Of a stretch of DNA of 64,000 nt, positions 1 to 8,848 are shown one piece after another (the first letter of the stretch is position 1; the number at the start of each line of letters is the position of its first letter). The stretch spans positions 744,001-808,000 of the forward strand of contig NZ_RSEB01000002.1 of NCBI RefSeq assembly GCF_003933745.1. Reading direction: 5' to 3'. The DNA comes from Glycomyces terrestris (lineage in GTDB: Bacteria; Actinomycetota; Actinomycetes; Mycobacteriales; Micromonosporaceae). Below the pieces are notes generated by a model. That model was not told the origin of the DNA and ran no database searches. It saw nothing but the letters and a program-made list of their open reading frames with translations. Both the position numbers and the translations under genes were made by a program.

Positions 1-129
1 GCCTCCGGCGCGGGCGGGGCCGAGATCGTCGTCTCGGCCCTCGGCCACGAGGCCCCCGCCCTCGGCGCCGCCACCGGCATCCTGAACGACATCGACGCCG
101 GGCTCATGCCCACCCCGCTGGGCCGCTAG
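1..129 (+). CDS. C-terminal end of a ROK-family-like protein (partial)
   Basis: Only the last 42 codons are in the window, read in frame from base 1 to a TAG at 127-129. The tail contains EIVVSALGHEAPALGAATG, which resembles the end of ROK-family sugar kinases and NagC/XylR-type repressors, where an A-LG-x-A-x-x-x-GAA segment closes the second lobe. No catalytic or DNA-binding part is visible, so kinase or repressor cannot be decided. A place beside a GH3 glycosidase and a LacI regulator would suit a sugar regulator or kinase. A hairpin starts 26 bases after the stop and probably ends its transcript. Confidence 0.5.
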   Translation, partial: ASGAGGAEIVVSALGHEAPALGAATGILNDIDAGLMPTPLGR

Positions 130-154
130 CCCGGTTGTTTCGGAACTGTTACCC

Positions 155-192
155 CGTCCGTTTCCGCAGGTAGATCCCGGCGGAAACGGACG
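155..192 (+). terminator. Hairpin after the ROK-like gene
   Basis: A perfect 13-bp inverted repeat (155-167 with 180-192, arms CGTCCGTTTCCGC) with a 12-base loop lies 26 bases after the upstream stop codon. No T-run follows, which is usual for actinobacterial terminators. Confidence 0.6.
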
Positions 193-231
193 AACACCAC
201 CATTCGTGCACGCTGCGCCGCCCCGCCCGCC

Positions 232-261
232 TTGACCCGCGGGCGGGCACGGGTGTAGAAA
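232..261 (+). promoter_or_regulatory. Candidate promoter of the GH3-LacI operon
   Basis: TTGACC (232-237) lies 18 bases before TAGAAA (256-261), a fair -35/-10 pair for the main sigma factor. Transcription would start near 268, so the first operator (277-290) sits just downstream of the start point, a good place for repression. Confidence 0.5.
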
Positions 262-276
262 TCTTGCATTCCTCAA

Positions 277-290
277 TCGAAGCGCTTCGA
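277..290. promoter_or_regulatory. LacI-type operator 1
   Basis: TCGAAGCGCTTCGA is a perfect 14-bp palindrome with the central CG typical of LacI/GalR-family operators. The identical sequence recurs at 339-352, a distance of 62 bp, close to six helical turns. The obvious binder is the LacI-type regulator encoded at 3243. Confidence 0.85.
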
Positions 291-338
291 CGAAGTTTCC
301 TAACCGAAAACCCGCCACCAGGCGAAACACCCTGGTCT

Positions 339-352
339 TCGAAGCGCTTCGA
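339..352. promoter_or_regulatory. LacI-type operator 2
   Basis: This is an exact second copy of TCGAAGCGCTTCGA, ending 50 bases before the chosen GH3 start codon. It lies in the untranslated leader, so it may act as a roadblock or in a DNA loop with operator 1. Confidence 0.85.
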
Positions 353-402
353 TGGTGCAAGACACAGCCAGCGACAGCGACGTCCAAGCAAGGAAGACCC
401 TC

Positions 403-3243
403 ATGACCGAACTCGACCCGCGTCCCGCCTTCCGCGACCCCGACCTTCCCCGCGACGAGCGCGTCGCCGACCTCCTCGGCCGCCTCACCCTCGACGAGAA
501 GATCGGCCTGCTGCACCAGTACCACCGCCCGGTCGAACGCCTCGGCATGGGCCCCTTCAAGACCGGGACCGAGGCCCTCCACGGCCTGGCCTGGCTCGGC
601 GAGGCCACCGTCTTCCCGCAGGTCGTCGCCCTCGGCGCCACCTGGAACCCCGAACTGGTCGAGGAGGTCGGCGCCGCCGTCGCCGACGAGGTCCTCGCCT
701 TCCACCACGACGACCCGGTCAAGGTCGGCCGCAACGTGTGGGCCCCCACCGTCAACCCGCTCCGCGACCCCCGCTGGGGCCGCAACGAGGAGGGCTACTC
801 CGAGGACGCCTGGATGACCGGCCTCATGGGCGGCGCCTACGCGCGCGGCCTCAAGGGCGACGGGGCCGTGTGGAAGACCGCGCCCACCGTCAAGCACTTC
901 CTCGCCTACGGCAACGAGGCCGACCGCTGCACCACCTCCTCGAACATGCCGCCGCGAGTCCTGCGCGAATACGAGTTCGCCGCCCACCGCCCGGCACTGG
1001 CGAGCGGCGACGCGGTCGCGGTCATGCTCTCCTACAACCTCGTCAACGGCCGCCCCGCGCACGTGACGCCCCTGGTGAACGCCGAACTGCGCACCTGGGC
1101 CGACGGCGAGGTCTTCATCGTCTCGGACGCCTACGCGCCCAACAACCTCGCGCAGCTCCAGGGCTACTTCGAGGACCTCCCGACCGCGTACGCCGCGGCC
1201 GTCAAGGCCGGCCTCGACTCCTTCACGCAGGACGACGACCGCGCCGAGGACGTCCTCGTCCACGTCCGCACCGCCCTCGAACGCGGCCTCCTCGACGAGG
1301 CCGACATCGACACCGCCGTCCGCCGGAACCTGCTCGTGCGCTTCGGCCTCGGCGAGTTCGACCCCGAGGACCCGTACGCGCGCATCGGATCGGAGTCGGT
1401 GAACTCGCCCGAGCACCGGGCCCTCGCCCGCGAGGCCGCGACCCAGTCGATCACCCTCCTCAAGAACGACGGCATCCTGCCGCTCCGGGCGCCGCGGAAG
1501 ATCGCCGTCATCGGCCCCCTCGCCGACGTCCAGATGCAGGACTGGTACTCCGGGACGCTCCCGTACGCCGTCACCGCCCGCCAGGCCCTCGCCGAGCGCG
1601 CCGAGGTCGTCCACAGCGAGGGCGTCGACCGCATCCGCCTGCGCCACAAGACCGGCTACGTCACCGCCGTCGAGGACGGCGCGGAGCTGCGGATCACCGA
1701 CACCACCGGCCCCGCCGCCCAGTTCGACCTGTTCGACTGGGGCGGCTGGTCCTACACCGCCCGCAACGTCGCCACCGGGCGCTTCGTGGACGGGCGCCTC
1801 GACGGCACCGTCGGCGCCGACTCGCCCGGCCCGCACGAGTTCGACGTCCACGAGACCTTCAAGATCGTCGAGGTCGAGGGCGGCAAGGTCGCGGTGCAGC
1901 AGATCCACAAGCGCGAGGACGCCGAGTCCGGGAAGTGGTTCGCGATCGAGGACGGCCGCATCGCCCTCACCGAGGACCAGGCGCTCGCCGCGGAGTTCGA
2001 CTTCGACTTCGTCGTCAAGGCCCGCGCCGTCGCCGCCGAGCTCGCCCGCGAGGCCGACGTCGTGGTCGCCGTCCTCGGCGACCACCCGCTCGTCAACGGC
2101 CGCGAGACCGAGGACCGCCGGGACCTGCGCCTCCCCGACGCCCAGGAGTGGCTCCTGCGGGAGCTCCTGGACGCCAACCCGAATACGATCCTGGTCATGT
2201 CCTCCTCCTACCCCTACGCCGCGAACTGGGCCGCGAAGCACGTGCCCGCGGTGCTGTGGTCCGGCCACGGCGGCCAGGAGTGGGGCAACGCCCTCGCCGA
2301 CGTCCTCTTCGGGGACCGCGACGCCGAGGGCCGGCTCCCGCAGACCTGGTACACCGACGCCGCCGAGCTGCCCGCCATGCTCGACTACGACATCGTGGCC
2401 TCCGACGCGACCTACCTCTACTACCTCGGCCAGCCGCTCTACCCGTTCGGCCACGGCCTGTCCTACGCGGACTTCAAGTACGCGAACCTCACGGTGGGCA
2501 GGGACCACGCCGGCCCCGGCGACGACCTCGAGGTCACCGTGGACGTCACCAACACCGCCGACCGCCCCGGCGTCGAGACCGTGCAGCTGTACTCCCACCA
2601 GTGCGGCTCGCGCGTGAAGCAGCCGCTGCGCCAGCTCCGCGCCTTCCGGAAGGTCCGCCTCGCCGCCGGCGAGACGCGCACCGTCGCCTTCACCGTCCCC
2701 GTGGACGACCTCGCCCACTGGGACAACGTCACCGGCCGCATGATCGTCGAGAAGAGCCGCCAGCGCCTCATGGTCGGGCGCTCGGCCGCGAACATCGTCC
2801 TGTCGGCCTCGGTGCGCATCGACGGCGAGACGGTCGGCCCCCGCGACCTGTCGCGGCCGCTCGCGGCCGCCGCGAACGACGCCTACGCCGGGGTGCTGTG
2901 GCGCGACGAGACCCGCGCCGCCGGCGACGTCATCGCCGCCGAGGAGGCCGGCGGCTGGATCATGCTGGGGGACTGCGACTTCGGACCCGGCTACACCACC
3001 GTCACCGCCCGCGTCTCGGGCCACGCCGCGCAGCTCCAGCTGCGCGTGGACGACCCGCTCGACGGCGACGTCCTCGCCAAGATCGACACCCCGATGACCG
3101 CGGGCGTCTACGACTACGCGGACGTCACCGTGGACTTCGGCGGCGCCGAGGGCGTCAAGGACCTGTACGTGACCTTCGAGTCCGGCCCGGTCCGCCTGGC
3201 GTCGCTCCAGTTCTCGAACCAGCGCAGCGGCGGTGAGTCCTAG
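403..3243 (+). CDS. Glycoside hydrolase family 3 protein (beta-glucosidase/beta-xylosidase type)
   Basis: This 946-residue enzyme should remove terminal beta-linked sugars from oligosaccharides. Visible parts are the GH3 TIM-barrel with KHF at 164-166, the nucleophile Asp242 in IVSDAYAP, the second alpha/beta lobe, and a fibronectin-III-like region. An insert near residues 405-545 with repeats like WSYTARNVATGRFVDG looks like a beta-trefoil/fascin-type binding module. The last roughly 100 residues look like a family 6-type carbohydrate-binding module. No signal peptide is seen, so it is probably cytoplasmic and acts on imported oligosaccharides. I chose the ATG at 403 because AGGAAG lies 7 bases ahead; the in-frame ATG at 352 lies inside operator 2. 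Its TAG shares one base with the GTG of the LacI gene, so the two are translationally coupled. The exact substrate cannot be told. Confidence 0.88.
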   Translation: MTELDPRPAFRDPDLPRDERVADLLGRLTLDEKIGLLHQYHRPVERLGMGPFKTGTEALHGLAWLGEATVFPQVVALGATWNPELVEEVGAAVADEVLAFHHDDPVKVGRNVWAPTVNPLRDPRWGRNEEGYSEDAWMTGLMGGAYARGLKGDGAVWKTAPTVKHFLAYGNEADRCTTSSNMPPRVLREYEFAAHRPALASGDAVAVMLSYNLVNGRPAHVTPLVNAELRTWADGEVFIVSDAYAPNNLAQLQGYFEDLPTAYAAAVKAGLDSFTQDDDRAEDVLVHVRTALERGLLDEADIDTAVRRNLLVRFGLGEFDPEDPYARIGSESVNSPEHRALAREAATQSITLLKNDGILPLRAPRKIAVIGPLADVQMQDWYSGTLPYAVTARQALAERAEVVHSEGVDRIRLRHKTGYVTAVEDGAELRITDTTGPAAQFDLFDWGGWSYTARNVATGRFVDGRLDGTVGADSPGPHEFDVHETFKIVEVEGGKVAVQQIHKREDAESGKWFAIEDGRIALTEDQALAAEFDFDFVVKARAVAAELAREADVVVAVLGDHPLVNGRETEDRRDLRLPDAQEWLLRELLDANPNTILVMSSSYPYAANWAAKHVPAVLWSGHGGQEWGNALADVLFGDRDAEGRLPQTWYTDAAELPAMLDYDIVASDATYLYYLGQPLYPFGHGLSYADFKYANLTVGRDHAGPGDDLEVTVDVTNTADRPGVETVQLYSHQCGSRVKQPLRQLRAFRKVRLAAGETRTVAFTVPVDDLAHWDNVTGRMIVEKSRQRLMVGRSAANIVLSASVRIDGETVGPRDLSRPLAAAANDAYAGVLWRDETRAAGDVIAAEEAGGWIMLGDCDFGPGYTTVTARVSGHAAQLQLRVDDPLDGDVLAKIDTPMTAGVYDYADVTVDFGGAEGVKDLYVTFESGPVRLASLQFSNQRSGGES

Positions 3244-4232
3244 TGGCCGCCCCAGGCCGCGGCGTCACCATCGCCGACGTGGCCGCCCGGGCCGGCGTCG
3301 CGGCCAGCACCGTCTCGTACGTGCTGAGCGGGAAGCGGTCGATCTCCCCGGAGACCGCCGGCCGCGTCATGCAGGCCGTCGCCGACCTCGGCTACCACCC
3401 GCACGCGGGGGCGCGCTCGCTCGCGTCCCGGCGCGCCGGGGTCATCGCGATGATGCTCCCGCTGCGCGACGGCATGCACCTGCCGGTGCTCATGCAGTTC
3501 GCCTCGGGCGCGGTCACCGAGGCCCGCCGCCACGATCAGGACGTGCTGCTCATGACGGCCGACGAGGGACCCGCGGGCCTGGCCCGCGTCGCCGCCTCGG
3601 CCATCGTGGACGGCCTCATCCTCATGGACGTGGAGGTCCGCGACCCGCGCGTGGAGGCCCTGCGCCGCCTGGGGCTCCCGAGCGTCCTCATCGGGTTCCC
3701 GGCCGACGCCGCGGGCCTCACCTGCGTGGACCTCGACTTCACCGCGGCGGGCCGCGCCTGCGCCGACTACCTCCGCGAGCGCGGCTGCGGCGACATCGCC
3801 CTCCTCGGCGCCTCCGAGGCGGTCTACGCCCGCCGCACCGGCTTCGCCGAGCGGGTGCGGGAGGGCTTCCTCGCCCGCTCCGGCCCCGCGACCGTGCAGC
3901 CGTGCCCGGACGACCCGGTCTCGGTGCAGCGCACCGTGAAGGAGCTCCTGGCCGCGAACCCGGACCTGACCGGGCTCGCCGTCCACAACGAGCCCGCCGT
4001 CGGCCACGTCATGCACGCGCTCGCCGACGCCGGCAAGCGCGTGGGGGAGGACTTCCACGTGGTCGTCATCGGCCCCGACGAGGTCGCCGAGCGCGTCCAC
4101 CCGCAGCTGCCGTCGGTCCTCGTCCCGGCCGAGACCCTCGCCGAGACCGCGGTGCGCCACCTCATGCGCAAGCTCGACGGCCTCGACGTCCCCGACTCGA
4201 CCCTGATCGAGCCGCAGCTCACCATTCGATAA
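3243..4232 (+). CDS. LacI-family transcriptional regulator
   Basis: The 329-residue protein has the N-terminal LacI helix-turn-helix (TIADVAARAGVAASTVSYVL, about residues 9-28) and the hinge segment ending LGYHPHAGARSLASRRAG. A periplasmic-binding-protein-like effector domain of normal length follows. The GTG start overlaps the GH3 stop by one base, so enzyme and regulator come from one mRNA. The two TCGAAGCGCTTCGA palindromes at the operon promoter make it the likely autogenous repressor, released by a sugar from the GH3 pathway. The regulation is inference from position and motif; the family assignment is firm. Confidence 0.93.
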   Translation: MAAPGRGVTIADVAARAGVAASTVSYVLSGKRSISPETAGRVMQAVADLGYHPHAGARSLASRRAGVIAMMLPLRDGMHLPVLMQFASGAVTEARRHDQDVLLMTADEGPAGLARVAASAIVDGLILMDVEVRDPRVEALRRLGLPSVLIGFPADAAGLTCVDLDFTAAGRACADYLRERGCGDIALLGASEAVYARRTGFAERVREGFLARSGPATVQPCPDDPVSVQRTVKELLAANPDLTGLAVHNEPAVGHVMHALADAGKRVGEDFHVVVIGPDEVAERVHPQLPSVLVPAETLAETAVRHLMRKLDGLDVPDSTLIEPQLTIR

Positions 4233-4250
4233 GGCGCGCACGACGGAAGG

Positions 4251-4284
4251 CGGCGGCCCGGGGAGGGAGGTCCCCGGGCCGCCG
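4251..4284. terminator. Bidirectional terminator hairpin
   Basis: A perfect 14-bp stem (CGGCGGCCCGGGGA, 4251-4264, with 4271-4284) and a 6-base loop lie between the convergent LacI and M23 genes. It can serve both strands. Confidence 0.85.
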
Positions 4285-4315
4285 CCCCTGCGGGAGGGAT
4301 GTGGTCGGTGCGGCG

Positions 4316-5137
4316 TCAGCCGACGTCGAGCCCCCGCTCCTGGAGCCAGGCCAGGGAGTCGGTCTTCTCGCCGTCGATGAGCACCTCGAAGTGGAGGTGC
4401 GGCCCGGTCGAGTTGCCGGTGGTGCCCGCGAGGATGAGGGTCTCGCCCTTCTCGACCTCCTGGCCGACCTCGACGAGGACCTCCGAGGCGTGCGCGTAGC
4501 GCGTCTCGACGCCGTCCCCGTGGTCGACGTAGACCACGTTGCCGTAGCCGCCGGCCTCGTAGCCGACGTACGTGACGGTGCCGGCGCCGACGGAGACGAT
4601 CTCGTCGCCCTCGTTGTTCCCGAAGTCGGTGCCGCCGTGCATCGAGCCGTTGCGCATCCCGTAGTACGAGGTGATCGCGGCCGTGGACGGGAGCGTCCAC
4701 GGGTTCGCGGCCGCCTCGGCCTCGGCCGCCGCGGCGGCTTCGGCGGCGGCCGCGGCGGCCTCCGCCTCGGCCCGCGCCTGCGCCTCGGCTTCAGCCTTGG
4801 CCTGCGCCTCGGCCGCCGCCTGGGCGGCGGCCGCCTCCGCCGCGGCCTGCTCCGCGGCGTGCTCGGCGGCCATGTCGGCCAGGACGGCGTCGACCTTCCA
4901 GTCGGCCTGCACCACCGTGGCGTCCATGTCCACCTCGGCGTCGGCGGCCTGCGCGGCGGCCTGCCCCGAGAGGGCCGAGACCACCCAGCCGGTGATGATG
5001 GCGGCCGCCAGGCCCCCGCTCACGAAACGCCAGGTGTGACGTTCGCGACGGATGCGGCGGCGCCGCGCCACCGCGCGGAGGCGGCGGCTGGTCAGTTCGC
5101 GTGCTGCGTTCTCGCAGGTGTCGTCATGCTTGCCCAT
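4316..5137 (-). CDS. Membrane-anchored M23 family metallopeptidase
   Basis: The protein has 273 residues. A basic cytoplasmic N-terminus is followed by one membrane segment (about 37-59), then an alanine/glutamate-rich helical region (about 75-145) likely to form a coiled coil. A LytM/M23 domain closes the protein. Zinc ligands are visible in HGGTDFG (HxxxD) and in HLHF near the C-terminus. Such proteins are peptidoglycan endopeptidases, or their activators when ligands are missing; here the ligands look complete. It should act in the cell envelope on peptide cross-links. It is transcribed alone from a TTGACA-type promoter, divergent from the ABC-F gene. Confidence 0.9.
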   Translation of the reverse strand: MGKHDDTCENAARELTSRRLRAVARRRRIRRERHTWRFVSGGLAAAIITGWVVSALSGQAAAQAADAEVDMDATVVQADWKVDAVLADMAAEHAAEQAAAEAAAAQAAAEAQAKAEAEAQARAEAEAAAAAAEAAAAAEAEAAANPWTLPSTAAITSYYGMRNGSMHGGTDFGNNEGDEIVSVGAGTVTYVGYEAGGYGNVVYVDHGDGVETRYAHASEVLVEVGQEVEKGETLILAGTTGNSTGPHLHFEVLIDGEKTDSLAWLQERGLDVG

Positions 5138-5255
5138 AGGACCGGGAAACCTACCCGACCGTATTCGGACAAACCCGGCTCAGCCTTCGAAAGCACGCCC
5201 GAACTGGTCCCCTTTCAGTGGATGTCGGCACCCGGGGGCGGCCGCACCTCCTACT

Positions 5256-5284
5256 TTCGTATGAGACCGGTAACGCATTGTCAA
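5256..5284 (-). promoter_or_regulatory. Promoter of the M23 peptidase gene
   Basis: Read on the minus strand, a consensus TTGACA (complement of 5279-5284) is followed after 17 bases by TACGAA (complement of 5256-5261). The predicted leader is about 110 bases. I looked for the c-di-AMP riboswitch common before actinobacterial wall hydrolases and did not see its conserved blocks. Confidence 0.6.
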
Positions 5285-5320
5285 CACTGGCTCGCGGACC
5301 GTGGCATCGGCGATATCGGC

Positions 5321-5350
5321 ATGACCGTGACGCACACCGCCGCCTAAACT
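5321..5350 (+). promoter_or_regulatory. Candidate promoter of the ABC-F gene
   Basis: ATGACC (5321-5326) and TAAACT (5345-5350) are separated by 18 bases. The leader would be about 47 bases long and carries GAGGAG (5392-5397) ahead of the ATG at 5404. Confidence 0.45.
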
Positions 5351-5403
5351 TGGAAGGTCTGCCTGCGGCCGGTCGGCCGCGCGTCTTCCACGAGGAGTGC
5401 CCC

Positions 5404-7023
<1,620 letters not shown>

Positions 7024-7109
7024 GGCCTGCCCTGCGGATCGCCGCGTTGCCGGCCCCCCGCATGCGACACCGGTGTTCGGGGGCCTTCCGAGCGCACGAA
7101 CGGGATTTC

Positions 7110-7135
7110 GCCGCTCCCTGATCCACAGGAGCGGC
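7110..7135. terminator. Hairpin between convergent genes
   Basis: An 8-bp inverted repeat (GCCGCTCC at 7110-7117 with GGAGCGGC at 7128-7135) with a 10-base loop sits just after the stop of the minus-strand membrane gene. A longer imperfect GC hairpin lies at 7052-7085. Either may end both transcripts. Confidence 0.45.
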
Positions 7136-7136
7136 C

Positions 7137-8363
7137 CTAGCCCGAGTACATGAGCACGATCGCCGCGCACGCGCCGGCGGCGGCACTGAGGAGCGGCGCC
7201 CGCACCGAGCGCCGCCGGTCGGCGAGCGCGGTCGCGCCGACGACGAGCCACGGGCACAGCGCGATCCACCCGTACTCGGGGTGCTCGGGGCTCGCGCCGC
7301 TGAGCGGGGCGATCATGAGCGCCAGGAGCGGCCCGGCCATGAGCGGCCACGCCGAGCTGGACCCGAAGCGGCGCAGGCTCTCCACGATCGCCGGGCCGCA
7401 CGCCACGGCCACGAGCGCCGGCAGGAGCGCGAGCCACCACAGCTGCCCTGGGTGCGCGGCGATCTCGCCGATCGCCGCGTTGTAGGTGTCCACGAGCCCG
7501 TACGGCCACGAGGACCCGAACGCGGCCGACACGGCGAGCACGGCCAGGGCCGCGCCCGCGGAGACGAGGATCTGCGCCGGGCGGCGGCGCGCGAAGTACA
7601 GGCACAGCAGCGAGACCGCGAACCAGGCCGCGCCGTACCACAGCAGCGCCGCGATGCCGAGGAGTCCGCCCGTCGCGGCCGCTCCCCAGAACGCGTCGGC
7701 GCCCCTGACGCGCCGCTCGGAGGACACGGCCCCGCACGCGAGGACGGCCGCGCACGCGGCGGCCGCGATCCCGTCGACGCCGAGGGTCGCCCACGCCGCC
7801 CACGGCCCCAGGACGAGCACCGGGGCGATGCCCCGGGCCGCCACCGGTCCGGACACCGACTTCACCGCGACGAGCACCAGCGGCACCGCCAGGCTCGACA
7901 GGGCCGTGACCGTGATCGCCAGGCCCGCGTCGGAACCGGTGTGGGACACCAGGAGCGCGACGGCGCTGCGCGCCCCCGCGGTCGCCGTCGGCGCCGTCGT
8001 CGCGTCCACATCGGTGTGCAGGGCGGCGGACCACGCGATCGACGCCAGGTACGAGAGCACGAGGAGCGCCTGCCACGACATGCGCGCCGCCGCGGGACGC
8101 GAGGCGACCGCGAGCACGGCCGCCGCCGCGAACGGCGCGGCCACCATGCCGGGGGTCACCGCGAACGTCAGGCTCTGCGCGGGCCACCACGGCAGCGTCG
8201 CCGGCCCGACCGCCTCCGACGTGGAGACCGCCACGGACGCCAGGGTCAGCACCGCGGCCGTCAGGCACAGCCAGACCACCAGGTCCCGCAGGCGCCCCAA
8301 GCGGATCCGCGCCGGGGCGAGGGCGTCGACCCGTTCGGAGAACGAGGGCTGCGGAGCGGTCAC
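7137..8363 (-). CDS. Polytopic membrane protein of unknown function
   Basis: This 408-residue protein is almost wholly hydrophobic, with roughly ten alanine/leucine/valine-rich membrane segments joined by short loops, and a soluble N-terminus of about 25 residues. I recognise no catalytic motif. The size and pattern recall actinobacterial integral membrane proteins or glycosyltransferase-like membrane cores, but nothing supports a specific call. It starts with GTG at 8363 and has no clear ribosome binding site. On its strand a GATAGT hexamer lies 8 bases before the GTG, so a short or absent leader is possible. It is divergent from the small HTH gene at 8467. Confidence 0.7.
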   Translation of the reverse strand: MTAPQPSFSERVDALAPARIRLGRLRDLVVWLCLTAAVLTLASVAVSTSEAVGPATLPWWPAQSLTFAVTPGMVAAPFAAAAVLAVASRPAAARMSWQALLVLSYLASIAWSAALHTDVDATTAPTATAGARSAVALLVSHTGSDAGLAITVTALSSLAVPLVLVAVKSVSGPVAARGIAPVLVLGPWAAWATLGVDGIAAAACAAVLACGAVSSERRVRGADAFWGAAATGGLLGIAALLWYGAAWFAVSLLCLYFARRRPAQILVSAGAALAVLAVSAAFGSSWPYGLVDTYNAAIGEIAAHPGQLWWLALLPALVAVACGPAIVESLRRFGSSSAWPLMAGPLLALMIAPLSGASPEHPEYGWIALCPWLVVGATALADRRRSVRAPLLSAAAGACAAIVLMYSG

Positions 8364-8466
8364 ATCACGAAACTATCGGGTATCCGACAGAACATCCGCC
8401 GAGCGACAGAACTCCGGCAAACTTCACAACACACCTGCATCACCCTCCGTATCCGGGAAAGGACTC

Positions 8467-8727
8467 ATGACCCCCGAATCCATTCCACCCTCCGGCGGCG
8501 TCGGCGACGAAGCGGGCGCCGCGAAGACCGATCCGAACCGGCAGGTCCGCGGCGACGAGCGGCGCGAGCTCACCGCGCGCGTCACCGCCGCGTACGACCA
8601 GGGCCGCAGCATCCGGGACATCGCCTCCTCGATAGGCCGATCGTACGGTTTCGTCCACCGCCTCCTGGCCGAAGCGGGCGTCGACTTCCGCACCCGCGGG
8701 GGCGCGCGCAAGGGCGGCCGGAAATAA
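8467..8727 (+). CDS. Small helix-turn-helix protein
   Basis: The product has 86 residues. About 35 polar residues precede a helix-turn-helix: SIRDIASSIGRSYGFVHRLL (about residues 49-68), with the pattern A-x-x-x-G-x-S-x-x-x-V-H-R-L-L. A short basic tail rich in glycine and lysine follows. The same small HTH protein is widespread in Actinobacteria, often close to an ABC-F gene as here, but its role is not known to me. The start is supported by AAAGGA 4 bases upstream. A DNA-binding role is likely; its target is not visible. Confidence 0.75.
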   Translation: MTPESIPPSGGVGDEAGAAKTDPNRQVRGDERRELTARVTAAYDQGRSIRDIASSIGRSYGFVHRLLAEAGVDFRTRGGARKGGRK

Positions 8728-8848
8728 CCGGGCCCCGGCCGGGCGTTGCAGCTTCGGATACGAACGACGAAGCCCGCCCAAGACCACCACCGGACTGCCG
8801 ACATCCCGGACGACGAACGCACTTGGGCACCTGCACACGGGAGGCCCA

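Noticed and set aside
352..402. Upstream start (ATG 352) for the GH3 gene
   Set aside because: It lies inside the second operator and has no ribosome binding site; ATG 403 has AGGAAG at good spacing.
264..3236. Long arginine/proline-rich open frames opposite or alongside real genes, for example 264-3236, 5344-8268 minus, 46156-49056 minus
   Set aside because: They are shadow frames of GC-rich coding DNA: they show no protein family, cross several real genes, and have amino acid use dictated by the third-position G/C bias of the true frame.
4671..5039. Alanine/serine-rich ORF opposite the coiled-coil part of the M23 peptidase
   Set aside because: It is the complement of Ala/Glu codon repeats and has no independent start signal.
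5138..5255. c-di-AMP (ydaO-type) riboswitch in the leader of the M23 peptidase gene
   Set aside because: The setting is right and the leader is about 110 bases, but I cannot find the conserved blocks or the pairing expected of that riboswitch.
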